This document shows positions 7,019 to 9,735 of a stretch of 9,735 nucleotides of DNA, piece after piece (position 1 is the first letter of the stretch; each line of letters starts with the position of its first letter). The position numbers and the translations under genes are program-made. Location of the stretch: NCBI GenBank assembly GCA_945874515.1, contig CAMCHA010000051.1, positions 1 through 9,735 on the forward strand. Direction: 5' to 3'. The notes under the pieces are model-generated. The model made no database searches, was not told the DNA's origin, and was given only the letters and a program-made list of their open reading frames with translations. This stretch comes from Asaia bogorensis. Its GTDB lineage: Bacteria; Pseudomonadota; Alphaproteobacteria; Acetobacterales; Acetobacteraceae.

Positions 7019-8131
7019 CTAACCGAGTTCGGCCAGCACATCCGCCGTATGCTGGCCAAGCGCCGGGGCTTCCGCCACAAAATGGCCAAGCCCCGGCAGC
7101 ATGGGCAAAGGCACCGCGCCCAATTGCGGCTGCGGAATGCGCGCAGCGGCGCCATAGGCGACAACATGCTCATTCGCCAACCAATCAAGCGGCGTATTCA
7201 CGCGATCCGCCAGCAGCCTTTCGCCCTGCAATATCGTCACCCATTCCGCGACAGGCTTCTTCAGGAAGGCCGCGCGAATGATGGCGTAAAGCGCATCCCT
7301 ATTCTGCCAGCGCAGATCGAAATTCAAAAAACGCGAATCGGCAGCGATATCAGCAATGCCCAGCGCACCGCACAGCTTCGGCCATTCCGCTTCGCGCACC
7401 AGCGTAATCATCACCCAGCCGCCATCGGCCGCACGATAGGCGCCCGCCGGCGCATTGGGCGGCGCTGCTGATTTGCCCTGCACGCCCCATTCGCCGATTT
7501 GGTGCGTCAGCAGATTGGACGTCGCGGCCATAAGCGACATGTCAATCACGCGCCGTCGTGGCGTGGTATCCTGCGCACGCGCTGCGAGTGCGACCTGCAC
7601 GGCGGAAAACGCATAAATCCCCGTTGCCATATCAGCGATGAAGGCACCGCCCTTATGCGGCGCGCCATCAGCGCCCTCATTCAGGCTGACGAAACCCGAG
7701 AAAGCCTGGGCGACAGAATCCGTACACGGCCGTTCCGCATAAGGGCCAGTTTGACCAAAGCCGGAGATGGAAAGACACACCGCATCCGCTTTCGCATTTT
7801 CTGGCCCAAGGCCAATGCGCGCGGCAACGCCGGGGCGGAAGGCTTCGATCAGTACATCCGCCTGCGCCGCCAAGGCAGCGGCGGCGCGCTTGCCTTCTTC
7901 CGATTTCAAATCCAGCACCACGGAACGCTTGCCGCGATTGAAACACACGGTCATCACCGAAACCGTATCCTTGGCCGTGCCAAGCCCGCGCGACCAATCG
8001 CCTTCGGGTGGTTCAAGCTTGATGACATCTGCGCCGCAGGCGGCCAGCATCATGCCGCAATAGGGCCCGGCAATGCCCTGGCCGGCATCCAGCACCCGAA
8101 GCCCTTTATAGGGCCGCATCGCTTCATTCAT
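7019..8131 (-). CDS. Class III CoA-transferase (CaiB/BaiF family)
   Basis: At 370 aa it is slightly shorter than many family members (about 380-450). It opens with GLRVLDAGQGIAGPYCGMML and continues ADVIKLEPPEGDW (35-46), NRGKRSVVLDLKSEEG (65-80) and SGFGQTGPYAERP (123-135), all family signatures. The likely catalytic Asp is Asp167 in FIADMATGIYA, the position that carries the CoA-acyl anhydride in formyl-CoA transferase. Family enzymes move CoA from a CoA-thioester donor to a carboxylic acid, activating the acid for catabolism. ATG 8129-8131 is supported by an excellent TGGAGGAAA on the minus strand (8136-8144); an in-frame Met four codons later is less likely. The gene is divergent from the GMC oxidoreductase. 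Donor and acceptor acids cannot be told from sequence. Confidence 0.92.
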   Translation of the reverse strand: MNEAMRPYKGLRVLDAGQGIAGPYCGMMLAACGADVIKLEPPEGDWSRGLGTAKDTVSVMTVCFNRGKRSVVLDLKSEEGKRAAAALAAQADVLIEAFRPGVAARIGLGPENAKADAVCLSISGFGQTGPYAERPCTDSVAQAFSGFVSLNEGADGAPHKGGAFIADMATGIYAFSAVQVALAARAQDTTPRRRVIDMSLMAATSNLLTHQIGEWGVQGKSAAPPNAPAGAYRAADGGWVMITLVREAEWPKLCGALGIADIAADSRFLNFDLRWQNRDALYAIIRAAFLKKPVAEWVTILQGERLLADRVNTPLDWLANEHVVAYGAAARIPQPQLGAVPLPMLPGLGHFVAEAPALGQHTADVLAELG

Positions 8132-8238
8132 CGCGTTTCCTCCAGCGCCAATTCATGCCTATCCTGACGGCAAACCTGAATAAGGGAAGGGGTGCGCGTT
8201 GAGAGAACCCCCTTCGGGCTACAAACGAGGGCGAAGCG
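8132..8238. promoter_or_regulatory. Divergent intergenic region (CoA-transferase / GMC oxidoreductase)
   Basis: A 107-base spacer between two divergent starts holds the ribosome binding sites of both genes: TGGAGGAAA on the minus strand at 8136-8144 and GAGG at 8227-8230 on the plus strand. Between them lies an inverted repeat, GAAGGGG (8186-8192) and CCCCTTC (8209-8215), 7-bp arms around a 16-base spacer. This could be an operator or an RNA hairpin in the GMC leader. TTGAGA (8199-8204) is a possible plus-strand -35 box, but no convincing -10 box was found. Confidence 0.5.
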
Positions 8239-9735
8239 ATGGAAACGGATTATCTGGTGATTGGCGCGGGTTCTGCCGGCTGTGTGGTGGCAAGCCGCCT
8301 TGGCATGGCAGGAAGGCGCGTCACTTTGCTGGAAGCCGGACCGAAGGATAGCCACCCTTGGATTCATATCCCCGCCGGCATGTTGAAGCTGATGCAAAAT
8401 CAGAAGCTGGTGAATTGGGGCTACACGACGGAAGCTGAATCGGGCGCCAATAATCGCGAAATCCGCTGGCCGCGCGGGCGGACTTTGGGCGGCACATCTT
8501 CGATCAATGGCATGCTTTACGTGCGCGGCAATCCGGCTGATTTCGATCTTTGGGCGCAAATGGGCTGCCGCGGCTGGAGCTATGATGAAGTGCTGCCGCT
8601 ATTCCGCCGCAGCGAAACCTACCGCAATGGTGGTGATCCTTCCGTGCGTGGTCAGGATGGGCCTTTGCAGGTGGAAGATTACCGCACCATCCTGCCGCTG
8701 ACCCATCGCTTCATTGAAGCGGCGCAGCAAGCGGGCCATCCCTTCCGCCGCGATTTGAATGGCGTGGAACAGGAAGGCGTTGGCTATTCGCAAATGACGC
8801 GCATTGGCCGCTGGCGCGGTTCGACCGCGCGCACCTATTTGGCGCAGGCGGGCGATAAGGTGCAGGTGGAAACCGAAGCCCAGGTCACGCGGCTGCTGTT
8901 TGAAGGCAAGCGCTGCGTCGGCGCGGAATTCCGCCAGGGTGGCACGCTCCGGCAAATCCGCGCGAAGCGGGAAGTGATCCTCTCCGGCGGTGCGGTAAAT
9001 TCACCGCATGTGTTGCAAATCTCGGGAATTGGTCCGGCGGAGCATTTGCGCGCGCTTGGCATTGAGGTGCTGCAGGATATGCCGAGCGTCGGCGCCAACT
9101 TGCAGGATCATTACGTCACGCGCGTGCAGCATCGTGTGAAGGACAGCATCAGCACCAATCAATTGGCGCGCGGCCTGCGCCTGGTGGAACAGGTGGCGCG
9201 CTTCTTCACGGTCGGTAATGGCGCGCTGACTTTCGGGGTTACTACCGCGCAGGTTTTTGCGCGTTCCCGTGAGGGCCTGGCTAGCCCCGATCTGCAATTG
9301 CTGTTCACGCCGGCGAGCTATGCGCTTGGTCAATTCGGCGTACTGGAAAAAGAACCCGGCATGACCTGCGCCATATGTCCCGTGAAGCCCGATAGCCGCG
9401 GCACCGTCATGGCGAAATCCGCTGACCCGTTTGAAAGGCCCGCGATTCGGCCGAATTATCTATCGGCGCGGAGCGATCAGGAATTGCTCGCGCGCGGGCT
9501 GCGCTTGGTGCGCGAGATTTTCGCGCAAGCCGCCATCACGCCCTATAGCGTGAAGGAAATTCTGCCGGGGCCAGCGGTGCAGAGCGATGATGAATTGCTC
9601 GCCTTCGCCCGCCAATATGGCACCACCATCTATCATCCGGTCGGTACCTGCCGCATGGGCGAAGACCCCGCGAGTGTGGTGGATAGCCGCCTCCGGCTCC
9701 GTGGCATTGCCGGGCTTCGCGTGATTGATGCTTCC
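8239..9735 (+). CDS. GMC family FAD-dependent oxidoreductase (choline/alcohol dehydrogenase-like), 3' truncated
   Basis: The frame is open for 499 codons to the right edge with no stop; about 30 C-terminal residues are probably missing. ATG 8239 has GAGG eight bases upstream. The N-terminus METDYLVIGAGSAGCVVASR carries the FAD-binding GxGxxG motif (Gly9, Gly11, Gly14), followed by the ADP-binding LLEAG. WPRGRTLGGTSSINGM (77-92) is the first GMC signature and GGAVNSPHVLQISGIGP the second. The C-terminal YHPVGTCRMG contains the conserved active-site His466, and the visible end, LRVIDAS, leads into the final segment with the second catalytic residue, which is outside the window. These flavoenzymes oxidise alcohols to aldehydes or acids, using a quinone, oxygen or other acceptor. 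The sequence resembles the choline dehydrogenase-like group, but there is no betaine gene neighbour, so another alcohol is more likely. Confidence 0.93.
   Translation, partial: METDYLVIGAGSAGCVVASRLGMAGRRVTLLEAGPKDSHPWIHIPAGMLKLMQNQKLVNWGYTTEAESGANNREIRWPRGRTLGGTSSINGMLYVRGNPADFDLWAQMGCRGWSYDEVLPLFRRSETYRNGGDPSVRGQDGPLQVEDYRTILPLTHRFIEAAQQAGHPFRRDLNGVEQEGVGYSQMTRIGRWRGSTARTYLAQAGDKVQVETEAQVTRLLFEGKRCVGAEFRQGGTLRQIRAKREVILSGGAVNSPHVLQISGIGPAEHLRALGIEVLQDMPSVGANLQDHYVTRVQHRVKDSISTNQLARGLRLVEQVARFFTVGNGALTFGVTTAQVFARSREGLASPDLQLLFTPASYALGQFGVLEKEPGMTCAICPVKPDSRGTVMAKSADPFERPAIRPNYLSARSDQELLARGLRLVREIFAQAAITPYSVKEILPGPAVQSDDELLAFARQYGTTIYHPVGTCRMGEDPASVVDSRLRLRGIAGLRVIDAS

Noticed and set aside
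7499..8167. Plus-strand open frame opposite the CoA-transferase (222 codons)
   Set aside because: Antisense shadow; the sense strand has the catalytic Asp region and a strong Shine-Dalgarno.
8155..8202. A 15-codon reading frame (MPILTANLNKGRGAR) upstream of the GMC gene, possible leader peptide
   Set aside because: No ribosome binding site, no run of a regulatory codon, and no alternative hairpins typical of attenuation.

Overview
The window looks like the chromosome of a high-GC Gram-negative bacterium. The best guess is an alphaproteobacterium of the Rhodospirillales/Acetobacteraceae type. That rests on strong G/C preference at third codon positions, a bactofilin gene followed by a small Ala/Pro-rich envelope protein, and a dense set of organic-acid catabolism families. 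The taxonomic call is an inference; no rRNA or marker gene is present. I see no tRNA, CRISPR array, insertion sequence, phage gene or attachment site.

Left block (1-2270, all + strand): the C-terminal end of a bactofilin is followed by a probable lipoprotein of about 194 aa with a C-terminal SmpA/OmlA-like segment. A 304-aa AEC-family transporter follows after 9 bases, and then a small secreted or periplasmic Ala/Pro-rich protein with a 42-bp internal tandem repeat. The first three genes are tightly packed and may be co-transcribed.

Middle block (2283-7012): hyuB and hyuA, encoding the two subunits of an ATP-dependent hydantoinase/oxoprolinase-family enzyme, lie on the minus strand with a 4-base ATGA overlap. 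Divergent from them is a plus-strand SMP-30/gluconolactonase-family gene with a very strong ribosome binding site. The 93-bp divergent intergenic region holds a perfect 14-bp palindrome (6040-6053) that is a good operator candidate.

Right block (7019-9735): a class III (CaiB/BaiF) CoA-transferase gene on the minus strand converges on the SMP-30 gene with a 6-bp gap. It diverges from a GMC-family FAD-dependent oxidoreductase gene that runs off the right edge before its stop codon. The 107-bp divergent region between them carries an imperfect G/C-rich inverted repeat.

Together the middle and right blocks look like an accessory catabolic locus: alcohol oxidation (GMC), lactone hydrolysis (SMP-30), CoA activation (class III transferase) and ATP-dependent cyclic amide/lactam hydrolysis or carboxylation (HyuAB). 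The substrate cannot be read from the sequence, and no transcription regulator gene lies in the window. None of the individual genes is of a new family. The unusual parts are the gene combination and the palindromic divergent control region.
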